Source of the DNA: Lachnospiraceae bacterium V9D3004
GTDB lineage: Bacteria; Bacillota; Clostridia; Lachnospirales; Lachnospiraceae
Direction of reading: 5' to 3'
DNA: 64,000 bases
Assembly: GCA_000621985.1 (NCBI GenBank)
Contig: JHWW01000005.1
Location: 62,001 to 126,000, forward strand
The notes under the pieces were generated by a model. The model saw only the letters and a list, made by a program, of their open reading frames with translations, was not told the origin of the DNA and did not search any database. A program made the position numbers and the translations under genes. Shown here one piece after another: positions 16,802 through 24,712 of the stretch (within the stretch, counting starts at the first letter, position 1; every line of letters starts with the position of its first letter).

Positions 16802-18190
16802 TTATAACAATGACATAAGTACATCATAAATACGGCTATCTCGTCTTTTCAAAGTTTCCAGACTATCTACCATATTATCTCTCCTAAGATTCGTTAAATC
16901 TTGGATATGGCTGAAACTGAGAGAGTCACCGTCATGCTCCGATTTCTTGACAGCCCACACCAGTTCTCTCGCCCAGTATTCTTCCTGGCTCTCGTAGTAC
17001 TGGTCAAAAAACTCCATGCAACGCTTCATTTTTTTGAGCCTATGAGAATCAACATTCAAAATCCTACTGATAGCAGATATAGAAATCTTACGTGGTCTGG
17101 CGTCACCTTCGCCATACAAATTTATCACAGCCTCTCGTAACCGTGGTAAAAGCTCATAATCAGCTTGATCAATATTATCCTTTTGGCGTGTTCCTTTTAT
17201 GAATTGAACGCTTTCCTTTTTAAGCTCAGCAATAACAGCATCTCCTATAATTCGGACACGCTCCAAAGGCTCTCCCGTCATCTGAGATACACGCTGAAAT
17301 ATATCATAATCTTGCTCGTCACCCTTATTTACGAGATCAGACGAATCAATATCCAACATCATTCCCAGCTGACAGATATATGCGAATATGCCTCTATGTC
17401 CACCTAATAATCTGCACATAGAGTTTTCACTCATAAGTTCTGATGGACCCAATGCTTTATAGAAAGACGCATAATCTGCATATAAGGCATACATCTTTCT
17501 GTTTCCGTTGTCATATAAGTATTTGGAAGAAATCTGGCTGTTTATATAACGACCTATCTGTTCATATCCATATTTCTCATTCTCAAATACAGCAACCATA
17601 TATATCGCCAGTTTTATGATTATCTCGTCCTCGCACTTCGTTATGATAGTCTCCCGGGGTATGATGATCTCAGCCGCCTTGAGTCTGGTAAGGTTCCTGT
17701 TGATCAAAACATCACTGTCTTGTAGATACACCTTATGCTTCGTACAGATCTTAATTCCTATGATCTGGTGCTTTCGATGCCAAAAAGCTTCGCCATGGCT
17801 ATCACGATCCTCTTTAACACATAAAGGGCAGTATTTAAGATATCGTTCTCCAATAGAGGTAGGTATCATAAGACTGTTGATCCAATTCCCTCTTGAAAAG
17901 TCAGCTTCTGATACAAGTTTCTCACGCTTTGCAGGATCTATGAAACGTCCATACTCTGGAAAAAGGGTATGTTTATGGATCAGATCCTCCATGGACATAT
18001 ATTTTGTCATTACCGTCTTAGCGTCATCAAGCACATTATTCATAAGCTCCACAGACGGTCTTAGATTCTTATTGAAATATAAATCCTGATAAGTATCCGC
18101 AGCAGATGTATAACCAGAATGCACAAGATAACGGGCAATCCAGCTATAAATAAGCTCATCTTCGTATAGCTCTGGGAAGTAACCGATCAT
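16802..18190 (-). CDS. tniQ: TniQ/TnsD-family target-selection protein
   Basis: 462 aa. The N-terminus (IGYFPELYEDELIYSWIARY) is the standard TniQ opening (poly-aromatic, E-D-E-L-x-SW). A zinc site is formed by CPLC at 121-124 and CTKH at 149-152. The length is that of a TnsD-like protein that binds a fixed attachment site, longer than a minimal CRISPR-linked TniQ. The start overlaps the tnsC stop as ATGA. Since the element abuts the end of guaA, recognition of the guaA 3' end is the natural hypothesis. Confidence 0.92.
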   Translation of the reverse strand: MIGYFPELYEDELIYSWIARYLVHSGYTSAADTYQDLYFNKNLRPSVELMNNVLDDAKTVMTKYMSMEDLIHKHTLFPEYGRFIDPAKREKLVSEADFSRGNWINSLMIPTSIGERYLKYCPLCVKEDRDSHGEAFWHRKHQIIGIKICTKHKVYLQDSDVLINRNLTRLKAAEIIIPRETIITKCEDEIIIKLAIYMVAVFENEKYGYEQIGRYINSQISSKYLYDNGNRKMYALYADYASFYKALGPSELMSENSMCRLLGGHRGIFAYICQLGMMLDIDSSDLVNKGDEQDYDIFQRVSQMTGEPLERVRIIGDAVIAELKKESVQFIKGTRQKDNIDQADYELLPRLREAVINLYGEGDARPRKISISAISRILNVDSHRLKKMKRCMEFFDQYYESQEEYWARELVWAVKKSEHDGDSLSFSHIQDLTNLRRDNMVDSLETLKRRDSRIYDVLMSLL

Positions 18191-19419
18191 TCGACAGATA
18201 CCTCCTCAATATGAATATGCCTGCATAAGAAATCAAGTGCATCAATACCTCTGTTCTTTGCTATCTCAACCATTTCGAGAATAGACTGATATTCTTTTAA
18301 TTCCTTCTCCTCAAAAGGATCAGCTTTATTATTCACCTTTGGATGTGATACTGGTTCCACTGTATCTATGAATTTATGCATAAACGACAGGCGATTCTTA
18401 TATGCGATACCCAAAGTGATCAGATCCAACTTTTCATGTCCTTCCAAGATGGCTATCTCCTGTGCATCATGGAGCAACGATACCACATTAGCAACAACGC
18501 CCCCGCTATGTTCGTAAAGCCATTCCATGATTCCAGCATCTATTTCTGTATAATCTTTTGTATATTGGTACCGCCAGAGTATTTTACAGAAATCTCCAAA
18601 ATAAGAATCATAGGGTAATGCATCATATTTTAGTCCTTGTGCACGACGTGCAATTTGTGCAGCATTTTCTAAAACTCTTAAAATTTCCTCAGTACCTACA
18701 AGAGCAATGCTTATTCCAGAAGAATTGATAAGTTGGATGATCATAGCCATAAGAGAACTTCCACTCTTACGACCATATACGTTCTGGATCTCATCAATAA
18801 CCAGAAGTCCTATATGATTCAATAATACCTGGCTGACAGTACCAATAAGAACATCAGTAGTATCAGAAGCTTTTCTGGATCTCTCATAATACTTCGTACC
18901 CAACACAGAGTCTACGTTGCGTAAGATTTCAAGTAGTAGTCCTTTTGGAGATGCATCATAAGGACATTGTACTTGCAGACAGGGAATTATCTTTGAAAAT
19001 GGTTTCTCTATCTCAATGATCTGTCCTCCAGATATAAGATTCAATGCTTTCTGGATAGCAGAAGTCTTACCAATACCAGAGGAGCCAATAATACTTAAAC
19101 TGTCTGCTCCTCCTATGATTCCATGATATTCTCTGTCACTGATCATGGCTCTATAAGTATCATTTCTCTGTTCTATGGCTATCTTCGTATTTTTCTTCTT
19201 TAAGGAAAGTACTGTAGCCAAATAGAGCTTATTATAAATCTCTATCGCCATTGAAAAAGGATAATACACTCTGTAAACATCAGCTAACGCTCCCAGTCTT
19301 TCATATGGTTCAGCAGTTCTAATACTTTCATCGTACTCTGGATAATTACTGAGGCTGTCTATAAGAGTCTGTCCAGACATTAAAGGCGGTAATAGTTTTT
19401 CATAATGGATATCACACAT
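18187..19419 (-). CDS. tnsC: TnsC-like AAA+ transposition regulator
   Basis: 410 aa when started at ATG 19419 (MCDIHYEKLLPP), which has AAAGGAGG upstream; the stop of tnsB overlaps this start by 8 bp. Walker A is GSSGIGKTS near residue 113 and Walker B LLVIDEIQNV near 200, with AQIARRAQG as a likely arginine-finger region. TnsC bridges target-bound TniQ and the transposase and provides target immunity. Confidence 0.93.
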   Translation of the reverse strand: MCDIHYEKLLPPLMSGQTLIDSLSNYPEYDESIRTAEPYERLGALADVYRVYYPFSMAIEIYNKLYLATVLSLKKKNTKIAIEQRNDTYRAMISDREYHGIIGGADSLSIIGSSGIGKTSAIQKALNLISGGQIIEIEKPFSKIIPCLQVQCPYDASPKGLLLEILRNVDSVLGTKYYERSRKASDTTDVLIGTVSQVLLNHIGLLVIDEIQNVYGRKSGSSLMAMIIQLINSSGISIALVGTEEILRVLENAAQIARRAQGLKYDALPYDSYFGDFCKILWRYQYTKDYTEIDAGIMEWLYEHSGGVVANVVSLLHDAQEIAILEGHEKLDLITLGIAYKNRLSFMHKFIDTVEPVSHPKVNNKADPFEEKELKEYQSILEMVEIAKNRGIDALDFLCRHIHIEEVSVE

Positions 19420-21241
19420 ATAAACCAGCCTCCTTTGCATGTTCCTTATGATCTTTAAGAGTCTCAGTAATCCTTGTATCCTTAATCCTCTTGATATTTG
19501 TATCAGTTGAAATAGCAGTAGTTTCTACTATGCTCTGAATATGACTAGCAAGGTCGATCTCTGACTGTAATCTGTTATGAGATTCTGATTTTATCAGAAG
19601 ATTTGTAGAATCGTGCACAAGCTGCACATCCTGCACAGACTTATCTTTAAAGCGACTCTCTATAAGATCGAATCGTATGTATTCTCCTTTTTCTATCACC
19701 CAGACATAATTTGAATTATCTGGATCGTAAGCAACGATAGCTTCTCCACCAGATAAGTACTTCTCCTTAAAAGAGACATTTTTATAATGCATCTTATTTA
19801 CAGAGAGACCATTTCTTGAATACGTTCCCAATGTCCTTGGTAACAGACAAAGGGTTAGTTTCTCTTTGCTCGTACTGATCAGATTGGTTCCAGACAGAGA
19901 GCAGCCATAATCCCACACAGCATTAGAATATGGCTTTATATTCTTCTCCAGCATATCCTCCGTAAAAGGGTAATCTTCCAGTATATTAGCGGTGTTATAG
20001 TAGATGATGCACCGTAATATGATCTTTTCGAAGTTCTGCATGGTTATACAGGCATCCTTACGATAATCATGAGCACCACGCTCTTGGAAGTCTGGCTCAA
20101 TGACTCCTTTTCCTTTAAGATTCTTTTTGTAGAGATTCTGGATCACATCAAAGAATTTCTCAATCGGACCCTTTAGATCTGGTCGATATGGTGGTAGATT
20201 TTCGAGTGTAACACCAAGCTCAGCGATCTGCTCAAAGGTATAGCCAATATACTCGCTTCCCTGATCTGATATAATCCGTCCAGGTAATTTATCAACAGGC
20301 CATGCTGCCTCATCGATATGAATTCCATGCTTAAGACAGAGCTTCTCCTTATCTTCGATGATGTTCAAAGTCATATCTCTGATCGAATAAACTCCACCTT
20401 CCCAACCAAGAGAATATCCCATGCAGATACCAGAATAAGCATCCACACAGGCGGTTAAGATAGGTCTTCCTACTACTTGTCCAGATTCATTGACCAAATA
20501 AATATCACAGACAGTAGCATCAACCATTCCAAGCCCAGGTGCTGATGCATATACACGAACATTATCACCAACACAAGGACGGTCATTACGCTGGTAATTG
20601 GTAAGACCATTACGTGAGATATAATAATTTTCCAGTTTACGTGTCTTACGATAGAAATAGCGATATTGATAAAAGCTGGGGTAAGTATCCATAAGCTGAC
20701 CAGCTTCATCACAGTATTTCTCCTTCAGCATCTTCACATAGGCTGTTTTTAAGGAGTGTTTCTCAAAGGTGTAAAAATGCTTGTTTAACGACCATCGCAT
20801 ATTCTTCTGATCCTTGGTGAGAACAGTATCATACTCCCGCTCTTTTGGAAGCAGCACTTGGATATTCTGGATCACCAGATACTTCTTCAAGAAGCTCCTA
20901 ATACTCTGCTTTGAAATATTATTCTCAGCAGCGATTATATTTATCACATGGCTTCTGGTATTCTCATCCCCAATGAACGATAAGACAGGTGCGATCATGG
21001 TGTAACGCTCATGCATTATCTTCTTTCGTTCTGGAGACACCATATCGTCCTCTACAGGCTCAAAACCTAATAGGGTATATAAATCCTCATCTGTCATGAT
21101 AGAGGCGTCCCAAAAAGTCGCTACAGGCTTCCAGACGGGCATAGAATTATTCTTGCAGTCAATAACAAGGCAATTATCTTCTTTTACGATCAGGATCCTA
21201 TAAATCTGATCCTCATGGGTGTATATCTCATTTCTTTTCAT
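19412..21241 (-). CDS. tnsB: TnsB-like DDE transposase
   Basis: 609 aa. The retroviral-integrase-type core has an Asp at 240 or 246 (MVDATVCDIYLV), Asp 326 in GRIISDQGSEYIG and Glu 361 in PDLKGPIEKFFD, giving an exact DD(35)E spacing. The N-terminal 200 residues carry the end-binding helices and the C-terminal beta-barrel/tail follows. It overlaps tnsA by 14 bp. It cuts the 3' ends and joins them to target DNA. Probable binding sites are the 24-25 bp repeats at 21800-21847 and 22024-22071. Confidence 0.95.
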   Translation of the reverse strand: MKRNEIYTHEDQIYRILIVKEDNCLVIDCKNNSMPVWKPVATFWDASIMTDEDLYTLLGFEPVEDDMVSPERKKIMHERYTMIAPVLSFIGDENTRSHVINIIAAENNISKQSIRSFLKKYLVIQNIQVLLPKEREYDTVLTKDQKNMRWSLNKHFYTFEKHSLKTAYVKMLKEKYCDEAGQLMDTYPSFYQYRYFYRKTRKLENYYISRNGLTNYQRNDRPCVGDNVRVYASAPGLGMVDATVCDIYLVNESGQVVGRPILTACVDAYSGICMGYSLGWEGGVYSIRDMTLNIIEDKEKLCLKHGIHIDEAAWPVDKLPGRIISDQGSEYIGYTFEQIAELGVTLENLPPYRPDLKGPIEKFFDVIQNLYKKNLKGKGVIEPDFQERGAHDYRKDACITMQNFEKIILRCIIYYNTANILEDYPFTEDMLEKNIKPYSNAVWDYGCSLSGTNLISTSKEKLTLCLLPRTLGTYSRNGLSVNKMHYKNVSFKEKYLSGGEAIVAYDPDNSNYVWVIEKGEYIRFDLIESRFKDKSVQDVQLVHDSTNLLIKSESHNRLQSEIDLASHIQSIVETTAISTDTNIKRIKDTRITETLKDHKEHAKEAGLYV

Positions 21242-21575
21242 TGATCACACACCCCCAGTCCACGATACCTCTGTGTAACCAATAACTCCTTGAAAGCTCT
21301 AGCAGTTTATAATGCATAGGCTTCGTGATACGACTACGATAAACGCATTCTCGAACCATGAAGGTTCCGTCTTTCATTTTGACAAGAAAGTCAGTAGTAT
21401 AATCTCCCTCTGTAAGACCTTCAAGATAGACATTACATCTGAATTCTTCTACTACTTCCATCTTGGATACAAGATCTGCGTATGCAGTCATGATAGGATC
21501 ATAGGTTCTACAAATGTCATTACATTTTGGTAAGTACCTCTTAGTTACTCGTCCCTTGTAGTTCTTCTTTCGCAT
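21228..21575 (-). CDS. tnsA: Short TnsA-like endonuclease subunit
   Basis: 115 aa from ATG 21575 (MRKKNYKGRVTKRYLP), which has AAAGGAGGAG upstream. E. coli TnsA is 273 aa; only the core remains here. TTDFLVKMKDG supplies the conserved Asp, but the position of the Q-x-K or E-x-K motif reads MVRECVYR, without the usual lysine, and the first catalytic Glu is not obvious. The tail YWLHRGIVDWGCVI is family-typical. First gene of the tns operon. The loss may reduce 5' strand cutting, unless the Arg substitutes. Confidence 0.82.
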   Translation of the reverse strand: MRKKNYKGRVTKRYLPKCNDICRTYDPIMTAYADLVSKMEVVEEFRCNVYLEGLTEGDYTTDFLVKMKDGTFMVRECVYRSRITKPMHYKLLELSRSYWLHRGIVDWGCVINEKK

Positions 21576-21799
21576 AGATTCGCTCCTCCTTTGCTTAGTT
21601 GACAGGTGAAGCGTCAATAAGATTTAATTCCCCAAAAAGCTCCCAGATTTGTCCCAAATCCTTCCCAAAAACGAAATAAAAGCAAAAAATCCAATATAAT
21701 TCAAAATAATTCGTTTTAAAAGAATCCAGTAATATCAGGGCTTAAGAGTACTTTTACAGAATCCCCAAAAACAAGAAGAAGAAAAAGTACTATATCCCT
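21576..21799. promoter_or_regulatory. Region upstream of the tns operon
   Basis: AT-rich leader that must hold the tns promoter. An inverted repeat AGAGTACTTTTACAG (21745-21759) / CTGTAAAATACTCT (21887-21900) brackets the first repeat pair. No gene is visible. Confidence 0.4.
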
Positions 21800-21847
21800 G
21801 GGCACTCTACTTTATCCTCCAAAGGGCAAAGCAGCTTATCCTCCAAC
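21800..21847 (+). repeat. Two tandem TnsB-site-like repeats
   Basis: Two directly abutting 24-25 bp copies (21800-21824 and 21824-21847) of a motif beginning GGGCA and ending TTATCCTCCAA. They match the pair on the opposite strand at 22024-22071 and face it. Spacing and length fit Tn7-type TnsB binding sites. Confidence 0.7.
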
Positions 21848-21958
21848 CATAGATAAAGAGTACCCATAATACTTATTATTGGTTATCTGTAAAATACTCT
21901 CAAACAAGAGTAATAAATCCCATCAACGCCTTATACTACAAGGATTAATAAACAAAAG

Positions 21959-22004
21959 AACAGACCTTGGAAAGACAGTTTAGTGATCTTTCACAAGGTC
22001 TGTT
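21959..22004 (-). terminator. Terminator downstream of guaA
   Basis: AACAGACCTTG pairs with CAAGGTCTGTT around a 24 base loop; on the minus strand it is followed by CTTTTGTTT. It sits 80 bp beyond the guaA stop, inside the interval bounded by the repeat pairs. Confidence 0.75.
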
Positions 22005-22023
22005 ACTATTGTTTTATTTTATT

Positions 22024-22084
22024 CTTTCAGGATAAGACAGTTTACCTCTTGGAGGATAATCTGCTTTGCCCTTGGACAAATACA
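22024..22084 (-). mobile_element. Right end of Tn7-like element
   Basis: Read on the minus strand, TGTATTTGTCC begins one base after the guaA stop, and two tandem 24-25 bp repeats follow (22048-22071 and 22024-22048; consensus GG-AAA-x4-TTATCCT-x2-AAG). The 5' TGT terminus and tandem repeats are the layout of Tn7-type ends. The opposite end is not in the window. Confidence 0.65.
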
Positions 22085-23638
22085 TTATTCCATCTCAATC
22101 GTAGCCGGTGGCTTTCCGGTACAATCATACAGTACCCTGTTGACCCCTTTAACTTCATTAACGATTCTGTTGGTTACCTTGGCAAGTACTTCCCATGGTA
22201 ACTGTGCAGCCTCTGCGGTCATAAAATCAGAAGTGCATACTGCTCTTAATGCTACAGCATAATCATAGGTTCTGAAGTCTCCCATTACGCCGACTGAACG
22301 CATGTTGGTGAGTGCTGCATAATATTGGGCAAGTTCCTTGTCAATTCCGGCCTTTGCTATCTCTTCACGGTATATGTAATCTGCTTCCTGAACAATCTTA
22401 ACTTTTTCGGCGGTTACTTCACCGATTATTCTTATGCCGAGTCCCGGTCCCGGGAATGGCTGGCGGTCTACAAGATAGTCCGGTATGCCAAGCTCACGTC
22501 CTGCTTTGCGGACTTCGTCTTTGAACAACATGCGGAGCGGTTCGACTATCTCTTTGAAATCTACTACGTCCGGAAGTCCACCAACGTTGTGATGACTCTT
22601 GATAACGGCTGATTTGCCAAGTCCGCTCTCTATTACGTCAGGATAGATTGTACCTTGTACAAGGAAATCAACTGCGCCGATCTTCTTGGCTTCTTCTTCG
22701 AATATTCTTATGAATTCCTCGCCGATTATCTTACGTTTCTGTTCGGGTTCGGTCACACCCGCAAGTTTTTTATAATATCTTTCCTGTGCATTTACTCTAA
22801 TAAAATTAAGCTCATAAGGACCGTTTGGACCGAATACTTCTTCGACTTCGTCACCTTCGTTCTTTCGAAGAAGTCCATGGTCTACAAATACGCAGGTAAG
22901 CTGTTTGCCTACTGCTTTTGATAAAAGAACTGCTGCTACCGAGCTGTCAACACCACCGGATAATGCGCAGAGTACCTTGCCTGTTCCAATCTTTTCGCGA
23001 AGCTGTTCAATGGTTGAATCTACGAAGCTGTCCATCTTCCAGTCCCCTGAGCATCCGCATACGTCATACACAAAGTTTCGAAGCATCTTCATTCCTTCTT
23101 TGGTATGCATAACTTCAGGATGGAACTGGGTTGCGTAGAGCTTTCTGTCAGCGTTCTCCATTGCAGCAACAGGGCAATTATCTGTATGCGCAACAATACG
23201 GAAACCTTCGGGAACTTCCGCTATGTAATCCGTGTGACTCATCCAGCATACGGTGTCACCGTTTTCATCCGTATCCACGTCCTTAAACAGAACGGAAGTC
23301 TTGTCAACATTTACATTAGTATGTCCGTATTCACTGACCGGCGCTGTCTTAACCGTTCCGTTAAGGCTGTGTGCCATAAGCTGTGAACCGTAGCATATTC
23401 CAAGGATAGGGATGCCAAGTTCATATATGCTGTTCTCATATCTCGGGGACTCTTCGTCATATACGCTGTTTGGTCCGCCGGTGAATATTATTCCTTTCGG
23501 GTTCATTGCCTTGATCTCATCAAGTGACATTGAATACGGCTTTACCTCACAATATACGTTGCACTCGCGGACACGCCTTGCTATAAGCTGGTTGTATTGT
23601 CCACCAAAATCAAGTACGATAACAAGTTCTTTTTCCAT
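22085..23638 (-). CDS. guaA: GMP synthase (glutamine-hydrolysing)
   Basis: 517 aa, full length. Converts XMP, glutamine and ATP to GMP in purine synthesis. The N-terminal class I amidotransferase has the nucleophile Cys in [11 protein letters not shown] with QFHPEVMHT supplying His and Glu. The ATP-pyrophosphatase P-loop is [15 protein letters not shown], and the C-terminal dimerisation domain ends KPPATIEME. The start has GAGGT upstream. The Tn7-like element begins right after its stop, leaving the coding sequence intact, as expected for an essential-gene attachment site. Confidence 0.98.
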   Translation of the reverse strand: MEKELVIVLDFGGQYNQLIARRVRECNVYCEVKPYSMSLDEIKAMNPKGIIFTGGPNSVYDEESPRYENSIYELGIPILGICYGSQLMAHSLNGTVKTAPVSEYGHTNVNVDKTSVLFKDVDTDENGDTVCWMSHTDYIAEVPEGFRIVAHTDNCPVAAMENADRKLYATQFHPEVMHTKEGMKMLRNFVYDVCGCSGDWKMDSFVDSTIEQLREKIGTGKVLCALSGGVDSSVAAVLLSKAVGKQLTCVFVDHGLLRKNEGDEVEEVFGPNGPYELNFIRVNAQERYYKKLAGVTEPEQKRKIIGEEFIRIFEEEAKKIGAVDFLVQGTIYPDVIESGLGKSAVIKSHHNVGGLPDVVDFKEIVEPLRMLFKDEVRKAGRELGIPDYLVDRQPFPGPGLGIRIIGEVTAEKVKIVQEADYIYREEIAKAGIDKELAQYYAALTNMRSVGVMGDFRTYDYAVALRAVCTSDFMTAEAAQLPWEVLAKVTNRIVNEVKGVNRVLYDCTGKPPATIEME

Positions 23639-23673
23639 GTATTTATACCTCTTTCTCTATTATCTGCTACTCA

Positions 23674-24015
23674 TCAGAAATTTCTTCCGTTCCAACCCCA
23701 GTCACTTACAGGATGATAGGTAACATATATTGAATTGCCGGGAATTCCCAGCTTGTCAGAGTACAGATCACATATCTGACCGGTGAGAGTATCATAATCT
23801 CCGGACGATGCATTTCCATATAAGCTTACTGATACATACGCGCCTTTGTCAAGCTTCTTTCCTCCAAGCCACAGGTCGTAAGAGTCCTCTATTCCGACCA
23901 TGAGGTATGTCTCACTTTTGTGAAGTGTTGTTATCAATTTTCCAAGTTCGCTCTTAAGTTCCTCTTTTACTTCAGGTGCAACAGGCACCGTAATCTTCGA
24001 ATCAATAAATGGCAT
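23674..24015 (-). CDS. MIF/tautomerase-superfamily protein
   Basis: 113 aa with GGGGAGGT upstream. It starts MPFIDSKITVPV, so after Met removal Pro is N-terminal, the catalytic base of the MIF and 4-oxalocrotonate tautomerase fold. SETYLMVGIEDSYDLWLGG and NSIYVTYHPVSDWGWNGRNF match the MIF subgroup. The natural substrate in bacteria is unknown; phenylpyruvate or dopachrome tautomerase activity is usual in vitro. It lies 35 bp before guaA on the same strand. Confidence 0.85.
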   Translation of the reverse strand: MPFIDSKITVPVAPEVKEELKSELGKLITTLHKSETYLMVGIEDSYDLWLGGKKLDKGAYVSVSLYGNASSGDYDTLTGQICDLYSDKLGIPGNSIYVTYHPVSDWGWNGRNF

Positions 24016-24111
24016 AATATGACCTCCCCTGTGTATTGTGTTGTTATATTATTTATTCATTAGACTTATGTATTGTTCCCTACATTCCGGGCGCATACTT
24101 ATTATACTATC

Positions 24112-24696
24112 TTACCCCTGCAGTTCGTCAAGTGTCATATAGTACGAACCGAGGAATTCTTCTCTGAATATATCAACTTCCTTAAGGTTCATTGCGTCAA
24201 GTGCTTTTTCTGTAGATTCTTTTGCGCTCGCAAATTCCCTGTTTCCGGTCTTTTCCTCTTCGATGCATTTTATAAGGGCCGATATCTTGTCTGCCGCTTT
24301 TACAAGCTTGCGAATATATTCATCTTCCTTATTTTTTTTGAATACCGGTTCATAGTATCCACGCATATCCTCCGGAATGAGTGCCAGAAGCTTATCTGCA
24401 GCAACACCTTCTATCTCTTTATATGCTGACTTGATATCTGCATTGAAATACTTTATCGGTGTAGGAAGATCTCCTGTTATTATCTCGGTAGCATCATGAT
24501 ACATTCCAATAAGTGCTGCCTTTCCGACATCTAATCTGCTTCCAAGTCGTACATTACTTATAACCGCAAGTGCATGGGCTATCATTCCCACTTCAAGCGA
24601 ATGTTCCGACAGATTCTCTGCGTCTGAATTACGCATCAGCGCCCATCTTTCGATATATTTCATACGTGCCATCATAGCAAAAAAATGTGAATTCAT
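24112..24696 (-). CDS. YfbR-like HD-domain 5'-nucleotidase
   Basis: 194 aa. The HD metal site is built from SEHSLEV near residue 31 and MYHDATEIITGDLPTPIKY near 66-83, and KAADKISALIKCIEEE supplies the last Asp. MARMKYIERWALMRN is the characteristic start of the YfbR 5'-deoxynucleotidase group, which removes phosphate from dNMPs. It follows uvrA by 16 bp, which suggests cotranscription with the uvr genes and a role in nucleotide balance during repair. Confidence 0.88.
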   Translation of the reverse strand: MNSHFFAMMARMKYIERWALMRNSDAENLSEHSLEVGMIAHALAVISNVRLGSRLDVGKAALIGMYHDATEIITGDLPTPIKYFNADIKSAYKEIEGVAADKLLALIPEDMRGYYEPVFKKNKEDEYIRKLVKAADKISALIKCIEEEKTGNREFASAKESTEKALDAMNLKEVDIFREEFLGSYYMTLDELQG

Positions 24697-24712
24697 ATCT
24701 TTATTCTCCTCT

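Noticed and set aside
16802-22084. CRISPR-associated transposon
   Set aside because: TniQ and TnsABC are present, but no repeat-spacer array or Cas gene is visible in the window, and TniQ is of TnsD length.
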